A stretch of 64,000 nt of DNA from JBFJKD01 sp038106145. Its GTDB lineage: Bacteria > Pseudomonadota > Gammaproteobacteria > Pseudomonadales > Porticoccaceae. The translations under genes and the position numbers were made by a program. Below the pieces are notes generated by a model. It was not told the origin of the DNA. It saw only the letters and a list, made by a program, of their open reading frames with translations, and did no database searches. Of this stretch, positions 52,134 through 62,190 are shown one piece after another. The DNA is taken from contig JAYODD010000004.1 in assembly GCA_038106145.1 (NCBI GenBank), forward strand, positions 142,991-206,990, in the 5' to 3' direction. Every line of letters starts with the position of its first letter. Position 1 is the first letter of the stretch.

Positions 52134-52856
52134 TCATGCCCGGGGAATACTGGCCCCGGCCGCGTCGAACTGTTCGCCCAATTCCTGTACCCCTTCATAA
52201 AACAGTCGCGCCGCGCCCAGTGCAGTACCAAGTCCGGACAGCACATCCTGGGCCAGTTCTTCGGATTTTACGTGCTCGCGAATTGGTCGCCACACCCGCT
52301 TGCCGGCGTGTTCAAGATCGGCCTTTTCATGGTAGTCGAAAAAAAACACCTGCTCCTGGGTCAGACCCAGATCGTCCCGCCATTTTGCAGCACTTAAATT
52401 AGTTTGTTCCTGCATAGCCGTCAGTACAAATTCCTCGAGGGAAGTGGATAACCATCCGATGATCCAATGGCGGTTTCGACACAGATTTTCCGTAATATTA
52501 TTGTACAGATCGACCTTCGGCACCGGCTTTGCGTCGTTCAATTGCGCGTCCGTGAGGCCAACCGTACGGCCCATTTCCCAGAGAATTTTGGTATGTGCGG
52601 CCTCGATGTTTTTATCGTAAACCAGCTCTTCGGTCATTTGCGCAATGGTTTTTCGCACCACCGCCGGGTCGGGGCAACGACTCATCCACGCGGGCCGCCA
52701 CACCGAGCTAAACAGACGATTACGGATGGAGTGTTGCAGCATCCACGCCTGCGCCTGACCTGGCGTCAGCCGGTCCCTGAACCAGGGCCAAGCTCCCGCC
52801 GCCTGTACACAGCGTTCAGCAATCGTATCGACAATATCATCACCCGGAGTGGCCAT
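52134..52856 (-). CDS. PqqC/TenA-fold (heme-oxygenase-like) protein
   Basis: 240 aa, all-helical. MLQHSIRNRLFSSVWRPAW, EELVYDKNIEAAHTKILWEM and FFFDYHEKADLEHAGK give the Glu/His/Asp pattern of the heme-oxygenase-like diiron/PqqC group (CADD relatives). These act as oxidases or oxygenases on small molecules. It is not PqqC itself, as no other pqq gene is present. It starts 70 bases upstream of the amidohydrolase and probably shares its transcript. Confidence 0.8.
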   Translation of the reverse strand: MATPGDDIVDTIAERCVQAAGAWPWFRDRLTPGQAQAWMLQHSIRNRLFSSVWRPAWMSRCPDPAVVRKTIAQMTEELVYDKNIEAAHTKILWEMGRTVGLTDAQLNDAKPVPKVDLYNNITENLCRNRHWIIGWLSTSLEEFVLTAMQEQTNLSAAKWRDDLGLTQEQVFFFDYHEKADLEHAGKRVWRPIREHVKSEELAQDVLSGLGTALGAARLFYEGVQELGEQFDAAGASIPRA

Positions 52857-53243
52857 CGCTTATTCCTCGTTGGTACGAATCGTTATTGTTGCTACTACCG
52901 TTAGCTTTGCCGCTCAATTTAGCCGGCGTCCCTTGCCGTGTTGTTTATGTTGGCCGTGGTACTGCCGCGAGTTTGCCTGGCGTGAGTCAGGTTCGCGGCG
53001 TGAATTCAGCGCCGCTCGCAACCTTAGCGATTGTTTCCCTGGACAACATACCGCCCCATATCAAGCACCGTCAACCCCGCTGCCATCAGCACTTTTTCAG
53101 GGAGCCTGGTCGTTTCGCAGTCCAGAGTAGCTGGCGGAACCCGGTCCAATCCCGTGTTAGGATACCGAGGGTATCAGATAATCAACGCCGTCCGAGTTGC
53201 CACAGTCGGCGACGCACTCAGGAACCTCCGGGGAATGCACTGA
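52857..53243. other. Intergenic stretch without a recognisable gene
   Basis: 387 bases between divergent genes. Several open frames cross it but they run into the next gene in the wrong frame or have an unnatural composition (many Arg, Pro). I see no RNA, repeat or terminator. GGGG near 53230 is the likely ribosome site of the symporter gene. Confidence 0.5.
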
Positions 53244-54128
53244 ATGATCAGCCAAATCGCCACCGCCATGCTTATTCTGTTGATGTTCGGTATGGGGCTT
53301 GGACTGACCACCCGGGATTTTCGCCGCGTCGCCGAGATCCCCAGAGCCACCCTGATCGGATTGTGCGGTCAGCTCCTGCTATTGCCAGCATTGGGTTTCG
53401 GATTGTGCCTGGTGCTCAACCTGTCCCGGGACCTCGCTATCGGGGTTATGTTACTCACCCTGTGTCCGGGCGGCGTACTGTCAAATCTGTTTACCCTGTT
53501 GGGGCGCGGTGATGTGGCGCTGTCAGTCACCATGACCACCATCTCCAGCATGGTGACCGTATTCACCCTGCCGGTGGTGCTCAATATCAGCCTGCTGGTG
53601 TTCAGTGACAGCAGCGTCCAATTTACGTTACCCGTACTCAAAACCGCATTGCAGATTTTAGTGGTGACCATTATTCCGGTGTCGCTGGGAATGGTGGTGC
53701 TCCGCCGCGCACCGTTTTTCGCCGAACGGGCCAGTCGCTGGGTGCGCATCGGCTGCACCATTTTCCTGCCCCTGGTGATTGGCGGCGTACTGTTCAAAAA
53801 CGGCGGCGAATGGTTTAGTAATTTTGCCAAAGCGGGTGCCCTGACCGTGACCCTGAACCTGCTGGCTATTGTGTTGGGTTACGCATTGGGCAAACTCGCC
53901 AGGCTGGACGCCAGACAGGTACGCACATTATCGATCGAAGTGGGCGCGCAAAACGCCATGCTCGGCGTCACCATTGCCCTCAGTCCGTTCCTGCTAAATA
54001 GTCCGCAAATTGCCATGGTGCCATCCATCTACGGGGTCACCATGGTTATTATTCTGTGGACGTATGTCACCCTGGCAAACCGCTCGCAGGATAACCGGTT
54101 GGTCGAGGCGACTGTCCCGGCCAAATAG
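53244..54128 (+). CDS. Bile acid:sodium symporter-family transporter
   Basis: 294 aa with nine to ten membrane helices. The family crossover segments are LTLCPGGVLSNLFTLLGRGD and LSVTMTTISSMVTVFTLP, and a second unwound motif is VEVGAQNAMLGVTIAL-like near residue 235. Bacterial members carry pantoate, bile-acid-like acids or other organic anions with sodium. Substrate not shown. Confidence 0.9.
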   Translation: MISQIATAMLILLMFGMGLGLTTRDFRRVAEIPRATLIGLCGQLLLLPALGFGLCLVLNLSRDLAIGVMLLTLCPGGVLSNLFTLLGRGDVALSVTMTTISSMVTVFTLPVVLNISLLVFSDSSVQFTLPVLKTALQILVVTIIPVSLGMVVLRRAPFFAERASRWVRIGCTIFLPLVIGGVLFKNGGEWFSNFAKAGALTVTLNLLAIVLGYALGKLARLDARQVRTLSIEVGAQNAMLGVTIALSPFLLNSPQIAMVPSIYGVTMVIILWTYVTLANRSQDNRLVEATVPAK

Positions 54129-54193
54129 CCGGTTAAACCGACCAGCAGCCTGCGTACTGCTATGCACGCATCCTGTACCGAGAGTTAACGCCG

Positions 54194-56482
54194 TTAGCGT
54201 ATGACTTTTGTTGATCCACGCATAAACGCCTGAAAAACAAACAGGGCAAAGGCAAACACCCCGACCGAGAACACCACATCACCGGGGACGCGAGCCCATA
54301 CCAGCCCTTCCATCAGCGCGCTATGCATAAATTCTGCAGATCGGGCATAGGCGTAATAATATTTCACGCTCGCATAAGTTTGCCAAAGGCCCTGCGGCAG
54401 AAGCGACAGAAATGTCATCATCGCCAGGCCGAAATTCAAACTCCAGAACGAAATTTTTAGCAGTTTTTGATTCCATTGCCGCACATCGGTCAGACCGCGC
54501 AAACAAAATAGCATCAGTCCCAGGCCGAGCATGCCGTACACACCAAACAGCGCCGCGTGACCATGATTGGCGGTGGTATTGAGACCCTGCATATAGTACA
54601 GCGCAATGGGCGGGTTGATTAAAAACCCGAACAGGCCAGCGCCGATCAGATTCCACACCAGGACCGCGCTGAAAAACATAAAAGGCCAGCGGTAATTGTT
54701 TTCCCAGAGCATTTCGTGTTCGATTTTGGAGCGATTGTAGGCCTCGAAACCAACCACCATTAGTGGCACCACCTCCAGCGCGGAAAACGTCGCGCCCAGT
54801 GCCAGTACGGAAATGGGTGTACCGCTCCAATACAGGTGGTGAAACATGCCCAGCACACCACCACCGAGGAAAATAATGGTGGCCAGCAGGATCATGGTGG
54901 TAGCCACCGATACACGCAGCAAACCCATGCGCACAAACAGCACCGAAATAATGGCCGTGGCAAACACTTCAAAAACCCCCTCTACCCAGAGGTGTACTAC
55001 CCACCAGCGCCAGTATTCCATAATAGCAATGTGCGTGTGCTGCCCCCACATCAGACCAGCACCGTATAGCAGACCGATGGAAACCGTGGCTATCACCACC
55101 AGGAAAATAAGCGACCCCGAGGTTTTATCCCGCAGTGCCGGCCACAGGGCGCGCAGCACCAGCACTACCCACAATAGTAATCCAACAAATAAATAGATCT
55201 GCCACATACGGCCAAGGTCAATATATTCGTAGCCCTGATGGCCAAACCAGAAATTGATTTTCAAATCGTCTATAAAACCGTGGACCGCCAACCACTGACC
55301 AGTGAATGACCCCACCACAATTAGCAACAGACTGACGAACAGAAAGTTCACCCCAAAGCGCTGAAATTTGGGTTCGTGCCCGGAAATCAGTGGCGCCACA
55401 TAGAGTCCGGTCGCCAGCCAGGAGGTGGCAATCCACAGCACCGAAAGCTGTGTATGCCAGGTGCGCGTGATCGCGTAGGGCAGATAATCCACCAGCGGCA
55501 ATCCGTAGAGTCCCTGGCCTTCCACCGCGTAATGAGCGGTGATGATACCCAGCAATACCTGCACCACAAACAGTGCCGTTACCACCCAGAAATATTTTGC
55601 TGTGGCGCGCATGGAAGGCGTTGCCAGCGTCCTGGCGATGACATCCTCCTGGGCATAACCGGCCTCTGGTTGCAGATCCGCTCGCCATACATCGAACTGG
55701 CGGGCGTAATACCACACGATCACGCCAATGCCAGCCAACAGCAGCACGATAGAAAAAAGACTCCACATTAAAATGCTGGCCGATGGCGTGTTTCCAACCA
55801 GCGGATCGTGAGGCCAGTTACTGGTATAACTGACATCGTTATCCGGTCGATTGGTTACCGCACTCCAGGCGGACCAGAAAAAAAACGCCGTCAGTTGCCG
55901 CGCGTCTGGCGTACTTAGCGCAGCGTGCAATGGCAGCGCATAATCCTGTCGTAACTTGAGATAACTTTCGCCCTGCGCAGTAAACAACGCAATGTAGTGT
56001 GCGGCGACCGTGTTAATCGCCTGCGCGCGATTGGCACTGATGGTGACGATTTGCGTGGCGGGATCGTAAGTGTTTTTGCGCATCTCGTCCCGCAGCAGCA
56101 CTTTACGAATTTCAATGTGCTGCGGTTCGGCGATCGCAAGCCCCGGCACCGGGTCCTGACCAATAAGCGACAGCAGCATCACGGCTTCGCGATGCAGCCA
56201 GTCCGCACTCCAATCCGGCGCCAGATAACTGCCGTGTCCCCAGATGGAACCTTGCTGCATGCCGCCCATGGACTGCCATATATTCTGGCCCCGCTCGATA
56301 TCCGCACGGGTATAAACCACATCCCCGGCAGACGTTTGTACGGCTGCGGGAATCGGCGGAACCTGCTGATAAATTTGGCCGCCGAAATACAGCAAAGTAG
56401 CGAACGAGGCCACCAGGCTGACCAACAGAATGAACCACAACCTCTTTACCGTAAACGTCTTACTGTATTCACTCATGGCCAA
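54194..56482 (-). CDS. norB: Quinol-dependent nitric oxide reductase (qNOR)
   Basis: 762 aa, the single-subunit form in which the NorC-like domain is fused at the N-terminus. It reduces two NO to N2O with quinol at the inner membrane. There is an N-terminal helix, then a periplasmic part with ADIERGQNIWQSMGGMQQ, then about 13 more helices. His ligands of the haems and FeB lie in RTWHTQLSVLW, MFHHLYWSGTP and TANHGHAALFGVYGM. No accessory nor gene adjoins. A single qNOR of this kind is often used to detoxify NO rather than for full denitrification. Confidence 0.96.
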   Translation of the reverse strand: MAMSEYSKTFTVKRLWFILLVSLVASFATLLYFGGQIYQQVPPIPAAVQTSAGDVVYTRADIERGQNIWQSMGGMQQGSIWGHGSYLAPDWSADWLHREAVMLLSLIGQDPVPGLAIAEPQHIEIRKVLLRDEMRKNTYDPATQIVTISANRAQAINTVAAHYIALFTAQGESYLKLRQDYALPLHAALSTPDARQLTAFFFWSAWSAVTNRPDNDVSYTSNWPHDPLVGNTPSASILMWSLFSIVLLLAGIGVIVWYYARQFDVWRADLQPEAGYAQEDVIARTLATPSMRATAKYFWVVTALFVVQVLLGIITAHYAVEGQGLYGLPLVDYLPYAITRTWHTQLSVLWIATSWLATGLYVAPLISGHEPKFQRFGVNFLFVSLLLIVVGSFTGQWLAVHGFIDDLKINFWFGHQGYEYIDLGRMWQIYLFVGLLLWVVLVLRALWPALRDKTSGSLIFLVVIATVSIGLLYGAGLMWGQHTHIAIMEYWRWWVVHLWVEGVFEVFATAIISVLFVRMGLLRVSVATTMILLATIIFLGGGVLGMFHHLYWSGTPISVLALGATFSALEVVPLMVVGFEAYNRSKIEHEMLWENNYRWPFMFFSAVLVWNLIGAGLFGFLINPPIALYYMQGLNTTANHGHAALFGVYGMLGLGLMLFCLRGLTDVRQWNQKLLKISFWSLNFGLAMMTFLSLLPQGLWQTYASVKYYYAYARSAEFMHSALMEGLVWARVPGDVVFSVGVFAFALFVFQAFMRGSTKVIR

Positions 56483-56576
56483 CCTCTTAGATGATGTAAA
56501 CGCGCCGCAGCTTGAAGATCCAGGACGGTATAATAGAAAAATAGGGCCATCTTATCTGGCCAGCGTGTCTACGCCC

Positions 56577-56590
56577 ACGATCTAAATCAA
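56577..56590 (-). promoter_or_regulatory. Possible FNR/Dnr-type site upstream of norB
   Basis: On the norB strand this reads TTGATTTAGATCGT, matching TTGAT-N4-ATCAA at eight of ten positions. A TATTAT sequence at about 56528-56533 could be the -10 element. The site would then stand near -61.5, a usual position for activation by FNR-like proteins. NO- or oxygen-dependent control of norB would make sense. Pattern evidence only. Confidence 0.45.
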
Positions 56591-56666
56591 GAAAAGCTTG
56601 GATTGATAGAAAGGGATCTTAACGCAGGCCGAACCGGGTCCGGCCCCTAATCGCGATCAAGTGTGT

Positions 56667-58556
56667 TTACTCACTACGCCTTGCATCGGACGTCAATACC
56701 GCACTTTCGAAATGTGCGGCAAGATAGCGACTGCCGTACACGTTAATATGATCCATATCCTTGTACAGCAATTTGCCATGGCTATTTTTTATAGTAGTTT
56801 TTATGGGCGCGGGCGAGTACGTCGCCCACCCCATACGCTTCGCATATTGCTCTATAATTCGATTGGACTGCTTCGGATCGGCGCTAACCAAACCCTCCAG
56901 ACAATCATCGCCAGCCCTATACAAAGGTTTTAACAACTTCAGCAACGTACTTTCCCGTTTAAACCGGCAATTTAATGGATTTTTGTTAAGCATCGGCACT
57001 TGCAACATAACAGTTACATTCTTTGACTGTAGCTCGTCCAGAACAATGGCACTGATGTCGTCCGCGCTCCGCACCCCATAGGATTCTTCTAGCAGATCTC
57101 CGCGAATCGCCACAAAAATCCGGCCTTGAAATTGCTCCAAAGCACGCTGGAATTGCATCTTTTTATCCAGGCATTCCTTTAAGTCCTCTACGTCGTCCTT
57201 TGCATTACGTTTTATCCAGGTAGCGCAGCCGCCTTCGGCAACAATCATTACCCTGTAGTCGTTTTTACGTGCCCACGACAATATGAGCGGTGCGTAGTGC
57301 TGCGCGTGGGAGTCGCCGGCGAGCATGATGTCGAATGTAGCGTCTGCACGGACGGTACAAGTCCCTTTAAATTCCCCCGCACATAACGCTTTGGTATCTA
57401 TAGACGACACTTCTTCAGGATCGAATAAATAACTGGAGCGCGCGGGATGGTCGTCATAGCGCTTAACGACATTGGTCACCAAAACCCCGCACAATATCAC
57501 GCACAGACTGACACCAATAACCCGATTACTGCGAGCTTTTAGTTTTACAAAGGGTCGCTCTACATACTTATAGGACAATGCGCCCAGGGCAAAACAGGCA
57601 AAGACAATTAACGTTATGCCGAGCCCGGTCAATGGTTGGTCCGTAATAGACCGGGTAAATGCAATCAGCGGCCAGTGCCAAAGGTACAACGAGTAGGAGC
57701 AAACGCCGATGGCAAGTAATGGTTTGGCGCTGAACAACCTGTGGGCAACGCCCTTACAGTGATTGGCGCTGTGAATGAAAAGCGCCGCGCCCACCACCGG
57801 CAGCACCGCTTTTGTACCTGGAAAGCCCTGCTCGACATACATCATCATGGGCACAAGCATCGCTAACAGCGCGGCCAACGAAGCCCAGTCAGCTGCCCGT
57901 CTACTGCGAATATCTGGCAGCATGCCAAATGCCAGCGCACCGCCAATCAACAACTCCCATGCGCGTGAATAGAACATATAATAAGAATGCATGGCGTTCA
58001 CGCTCAGTAACCATTCGCTGACCCACAGGCTTGCGAACAGGGCTAATATAAACAGCGGAGCAAAAAATTTCCTGGCAACCAACTTATATACTAAGGCCAG
58101 CATCAACGGCCACAGCAGATAATATTGCTCTTCCACACCGAGCGACCAGGTATGCAACAGGGGCGATGGATACAAGCCCTGCGCAAAATAATCAACCTCC
58201 TGTGCAAAATAAACGTTACTCAGCTGCAGAAACCCGTATCGCATCGCCTTAAAGAACTCTTTGTATTCTTCGGGCGGCAGGCTTATGAATGCAAATAATG
58301 CGGTTATCACCAACATAACAAACAACGCGGGGAATATCCGTTTGGCACGTCGGGCATAGAATCGAGAAAAGCTAAACTCTGATGAAACAAGTTCCTGCGA
58401 AATAATCGTTGTTATCAGATACCCGGAGATAACAAAGAAAATATCTACGCCAATAAACCCGCCTGGTAACCAGGCGGGTTCGAGATGAAACAGAAAAACA
58501 GAAACGACTGCTAACGCTCTTAAGCCGTCGATCTCCGGGCGGTAGGCTGGATGCAT
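56667..58556 (-). CDS. OafA/YrhL-type membrane acyltransferase with SGNH domain
   Basis: 629 aa. Residues 1-360 are the acyltransferase-3 domain with about ten helices, starting YRPEIDGLRALAVVSVFLFH. A C-terminal SGNH hydrolase-like domain follows, with LAGDSHAQHYAPLI (Ser nucleophile) and DMDHINVYGS (Asp, His). Such fusions O-acetylate surface polysaccharides or peptidoglycan outside the inner membrane. The target here is not shown; it stands alone, without glycan genes beside it. Confidence 0.93.
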   Translation of the reverse strand: MHPAYRPEIDGLRALAVVSVFLFHLEPAWLPGGFIGVDIFFVISGYLITTIISQELVSSEFSFSRFYARRAKRIFPALFVMLVITALFAFISLPPEEYKEFFKAMRYGFLQLSNVYFAQEVDYFAQGLYPSPLLHTWSLGVEEQYYLLWPLMLALVYKLVARKFFAPLFILALFASLWVSEWLLSVNAMHSYYMFYSRAWELLIGGALAFGMLPDIRSRRAADWASLAALLAMLVPMMMYVEQGFPGTKAVLPVVGAALFIHSANHCKGVAHRLFSAKPLLAIGVCSYSLYLWHWPLIAFTRSITDQPLTGLGITLIVFACFALGALSYKYVERPFVKLKARSNRVIGVSLCVILCGVLVTNVVKRYDDHPARSSYLFDPEEVSSIDTKALCAGEFKGTCTVRADATFDIMLAGDSHAQHYAPLILSWARKNDYRVMIVAEGGCATWIKRNAKDDVEDLKECLDKKMQFQRALEQFQGRIFVAIRGDLLEESYGVRSADDISAIVLDELQSKNVTVMLQVPMLNKNPLNCRFKRESTLLKLLKPLYRAGDDCLEGLVSADPKQSNRIIEQYAKRMGWATYSPAPIKTTIKNSHGKLLYKDMDHINVYGSRYLAAHFESAVLTSDARRSE

Positions 58557-58926
58557 AGGAATACTATATCTGGCGGGAAATACTATTAGTATTGATGGGG
58601 CGCCATTGTAATGTTTTCAGGACTTCTAGCATAGGATAACGATTAGTTTCCGTCCTAAAACTGTCCGCGTCATGCCATGTTTTTAGTTGAATGTCGCCAG
58701 GCCAGGCCAAAACGAAGCCATCACCCAATATAAGGTGTCATGCCTGGATTATATTTGTCGCAGCCATGCTTATTCACGCATTAAGTGCATCCACATGTGA
58801 ATGTGTGGACGATAGGAAAAGTATCCTTTCTCGTTGCCCAAAAGCCTGGCAACCCATCTCAGGGTCAATGACTCGTGTGCCCTGATTTATTGGCAGTTAT
58901 ATTTGTGGTGCTATTTTTAACACTGC
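58557..58926. other. Intergenic stretch without a recognisable gene
   Basis: 370 bases between two minus-strand genes. A 64-codon open frame on the plus strand has no ribosome site and no family-like features. No terminator or RNA structure was evident by eye. Confidence 0.5.
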
Positions 58927-59433
58927 TTACTCGGCCCCCTCATCATTGCTCACCATTTCGTTACTTGCTTCGTCTGATTCTACAATTTCTTCCACCAACG
59001 GCTCTTCCGGAGGACCCTCGCACGGTGGATTGAAAGCCACCGTCATCTTCTGTGGGTAATCAAAACCCGCACCATTGCCGGCGTCTATCGCGTAGCCAAC
59101 AACACCACCGAGTATAATATTACCCCAGGCGCCACCGTTGGCTGAGGAGTCAAAGCGCTCCGATACACTGGGTGTAAGGCCTTCCTTCTCGCAGGATACA
59201 ACCAACTCACCGTAGGCTTTGTGTATCGTCACAGAACCCGGCGTGTTTACCCGCCATTCTCCTTTACTATTTTTTAACGTACAGGAAGCGCCATCAAGAT
59301 GTTGGCCACCGCACACAGTTTGTACCGTGACAGCCTGATTTTTACCACTCGCTACAGAAGCGCAGCCTGAGGAAATCAGCACAACGGATAATATAAACGA
59401 CATTACGAGAACACTGTTGTAGCAGTTTTTCAT
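58927..59433 (-). CDS. Lipoprotein of unknown function
   Basis: 168 aa. The signal peptide ends in a lipobox LISSGC, so the mature protein starts at Cys near residue 23. The middle (NTPGSVTIHKAYGELVVSCEKEG) and NIILGGVVGYAIDAGNGAGFDYP belong to a lipoprotein type that I know from many gammaproteobacteria, without known role. The C-terminal tail of about 30 residues is strongly acidic. First of a group of four secreted proteins on this strand. Confidence 0.75.
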   Translation of the reverse strand: MKNCYNSVLVMSFILSVVLISSGCASVASGKNQAVTVQTVCGGQHLDGASCTLKNSKGEWRVNTPGSVTIHKAYGELVVSCEKEGLTPSVSERFDSSANGGAWGNIILGGVVGYAIDAGNGAGFDYPQKMTVAFNPPCEGPPEEPLVEEIVESDEASNEMVSNDEGAE

Positions 59434-59459
59434 ACAAAATCCCTTTGTTATTTTTGTGG

Positions 59460-59984
59460 TTAGAACGCCCCAAGGTTTTGCAAAAATACTTTAATATTTT
59501 CACTAATAGACCGTTCGTTGGCGATCCGTAATCGTGCTACTCCAGCCCATGCATCGGACACTCCCGCAGTACCAGTAGCCGTCACCGGAATAGTTTTTTC
59601 TCCCTCGGCTGATACAACTCGGTAATCTACAGTCGAAACCACGTTAAAGGTTAACCCAATGATTGGCTGATCTAGCGTTTTTAAATCTGCATAAATTTGA
59701 TAAACAGGCTCTTTACCATGCGGAGCCAAATAACCGGCAATATTTAAACTTTTTACCAGCGCATCTCTAAATTCTTGATTATCGACCTTGGAGGCCCACA
59801 TAGGATTGGTTTCTTTGCCGCCCGTTACGGAAGCCACCTGCATTGTGCCGAGCAACTTATCGCTCGAACTGACACCAGCCTGAGGATGAACAACCATAGC
59901 CTGAGACTTAGCGCCAGTGGCACACCCTCCAAGATGAAATAATGCTACCAACAGTACAACTAACTTCAGGGGACTTATTCTCAT
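59460..59984 (-). CDS. Lipoprotein of unknown function
   Basis: 174 aa from the ATG at 59984, with lipobox LGGC. The upstream extension lacks the signal. The mature part has VSSSDKLLGTMQVASVTGG and an alternating beta pattern (LTFNVVSTVDYRVVSAEG). No family recognised with certainty. It lies 26 bases upstream of the previous lipoprotein gene on the same strand, so they are probably co-transcribed. Confidence 0.7.
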   Translation of the reverse strand: MRISPLKLVVLLVALFHLGGCATGAKSQAMVVHPQAGVSSSDKLLGTMQVASVTGGKETNPMWASKVDNQEFRDALVKSLNIAGYLAPHGKEPVYQIYADLKTLDQPIIGLTFNVVSTVDYRVVSAEGEKTIPVTATGTAGVSDAWAGVARLRIANERSISENIKVFLQNLGAF

Positions 59985-60277
59985 TGTTATCTCCTCGTTG
60001 TGAAGAAGGGAAAAATTACCTGCATACCACCTTGATTTTTGAACACACCTGAACAACGCGAAAATCAGAGGATTTCCACTGGTAGTGGCACAAAGGATAG
60101 ACATTTTGAAAACGCGTTGAAATTTGCAAGTCGATCATAGTATCAATCCCTGATAATTTATTATTTGCTCGGCTAATATAACTTATCCCTATTCAAAATC
60201 AACTAATTATTTCGCCCTGATTAAGCGGCCATTCTCAGACCATATTGTCCAGATTACCGACCCCATATATGCGCTGA

Positions 60278-61012
60278 TTACTTCTTGATACTCGGCGTGA
60301 AAGTCCAGGCCCAATCGCCTTTCCTGTGAATCATCGATTTCTTGTCCGCGGAGATAGTTATATTGTCTGACGCCTGCGGCGTGGTACCCAGCAGCATCGG
60401 CGATGGCACGAACAATTGCTCCGGGCGGATGTCGCGGCCTGCCGGAACGGACTTGCGACCGCCGGTACAAACCTGCGCAACATCCACCACCGGAAAGGTA
60501 GTTTGCACGTTTAACTCAATCGCGCCACCCAAACCATCCTTCACCCCGAGCAGCTCAAAGTGTTCATAGTCGCCCCTGACTACAGGCGGCAGACAATCAG
60601 GCTCCGGATCCCGGGGATTCGTTACCACAGACGTTGAGTTCTGAAAAGTGGGCGTACCCACCAACATTGCTTCGGTAAGCTTCCAATCCAAATCGATGAC
60701 AACGCGATCTGTCACGCTCGCAAGCGCCGCGCCCTGCCCGGGTTCGTTGGTGATGTAGGGCGTGCCCTGATAGTCGCCAACGATGTGGTAATGCACGACC
60801 TCGGCGCTGGTCCAGAACTGCGCGGATTCAGCTGCTTCCATAGCTTCTGCTAACGCACCCGGATCCATACCCATGCCCTTGATCATCTCGTTGTACACGG
60901 CCTGCTCTTCCGCGCTCATTTGTTCTTGAGCCAGCGCAGAACCCGATAGCAAAGTGAAATTAATCAATAAACATAATGTAACTACCACACCGCTAGAGTT
61001 GGCCTTGTTCAT
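60278..61012 (-). CDS. Secreted protein of unknown function
   Basis: 244 aa from the ATG at 61012. A typical signal peptide ends near SGSALAQ. A helical segment follows (AEEQAVYNEMIKGMGMDPG), then a beta-rich body with two Cys (EPDCLPP and VAQVCTGG) that may form a disulfide. No catalytic motif seen. GAGGGAGT precedes the start. Confidence 0.65.
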   Translation of the reverse strand: MNKANSSGVVVTLCLLINFTLLSGSALAQEQMSAEEQAVYNEMIKGMGMDPGALAEAMEAAESAQFWTSAEVVHYHIVGDYQGTPYITNEPGQGAALASVTDRVVIDLDWKLTEAMLVGTPTFQNSTSVVTNPRDPEPDCLPPVVRGDYEHFELLGVKDGLGGAIELNVQTTFPVVDVAQVCTGGRKSVPAGRDIRPEQLFVPSPMLLGTTPQASDNITISADKKSMIHRKGDWAWTFTPSIKK

Positions 61013-61215
61013 AACACTCCCTCTTGGTAAATAATAATTGATCAATGTTAACGTTCTGTTTCCCCGACCCATCCATAGTAATTATTTGTCAGGCTCCACG
61101 TATCAGCCATATATAGAACACGCTGGCCACGATGCTTAGCGTCGTGCGAACCCCATGAAGATTGCCCCAGTGCTTCAGCAAATTACGGGTTTCAGCGGGA
61201 CTAAGGCCGCCTAGT

Positions 61216-62190
61216 TTAATTCAACGTTCCTTTTCCAGGGTCTTCCCAGCGATAACCTTTATTCAGTAAACAAATCACATAACGGTCGGCGACTAAAGGT
61301 GAGCGCCAGTGTTGCTTTTCAACGCGCAACCCATGGGTATGCGGTAGCCAATTGTTGCCAACCACAGTGCCCTGTTGTAACAGCGCACCGTCCCTGCCGT
61401 CTTGCACAATAAATGCTTGAGTGGAGCGCCCGCCCAGCAGGGCCACTGCTTGCGCATCAGGTGTCTCTACTGACGCCGACGCCTGCTCAAGGCAGCTGCC
61501 GGCATCCTTGTAACCCGACCACTCTGGTGCATCTTCTGGCGGGAGCAGACGATAGGCAGGTGTTGTACCTGAGTGAGCCATCCGCGGTCTATTGGCATCA
61601 TGGAGTAGACCGGGTGAGTCAGAGGAAGTCTGTAGGAATCTGTACCAATACTGCGCCTTAACGGCCAACGGTATAACCACCGCAACACCCTTCGAAAACT
61701 CCTGGTTTTCCATCACCAGCGATCCATCTGACGCCACAGACAGCAAACGGTCCACTGAGCTGTGGTAAAAAACTGGAAAGAACGGCGCAACACCATCCAA
61801 ACCCCACGACTTGTCGGGGAACACCACACTCCCATCACGACAAGGTGATTGCGACGCAGCCAACAGGCGCTCCTTTAACAACTTGTCACCCACCCAGGCC
61901 TTGACGATAAGGTCGTTATCCCCCTGGTTTTCTAAAGTCATGTGGGTGACCGCCAGAAGATCATAATTGTTGTGCAGGGGTTCATTTAGACTCAGGGGGA
62001 AAAATAGCGTCGCAAGTACGACCCTGCTTCCATCGTCCGACTGACCGAAGTTTTCATACGAGCCTGCCAGATTCGGGCACTGGGTAGCCGTACTTGCCAC
62101 TGTCTTTGGCCAGTGGTCGGGATAGGGCTGGCGCGAGACGCAACCTGCCATGCAGATCAGACAAATCAACACACTCAGCAAAGAACGCAT
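61216..62190 (-). CDS. Lipoprotein of unknown function
   Basis: 324 aa from the ATG at 62190; starts at 62199 and 62214 are possible. The signal peptide has a lipobox ICMAGC. The body has Trp- and Asp-rich segments and no recognised domain. GDKLLKERLL and several Cys in the second half are the only features I can point to. Possibly an envelope protein related to its neighbours. Confidence 0.65.
   Translation of the reverse strand: MRSLLSVLICLICMAGCVSRQPYPDHWPKTVASTATQCPNLAGSYENFGQSDDGSRVVLATLFFPLSLNEPLHNNYDLLAVTHMTLENQGDNDLIVKAWVGDKLLKERLLAASQSPCRDGSVVFPDKSWGLDGVAPFFPVFYHSSVDRLLSVASDGSLVMENQEFSKGVAVVIPLAVKAQYWYRFLQTSSDSPGLLHDANRPRMAHSGTTPAYRLLPPEDAPEWSGYKDAGSCLEQASASVETPDAQAVALLGGRSTQAFIVQDGRDGALLQQGTVVGNNWLPHTHGLRVEKQHWRSPLVADRYVICLLNKGYRWEDPGKGTLN

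Noticed and set aside
52886..53512. Plus-strand open frame of 208 codons
   Set aside because: It overlaps the start of the symporter gene in another frame and has an Arg/Pro/His-rich unnatural composition.
58691..58885. Open frame of 64 codons
   Set aside because: No ribosome site, no family-like sequence, isolated in an intergenic region.
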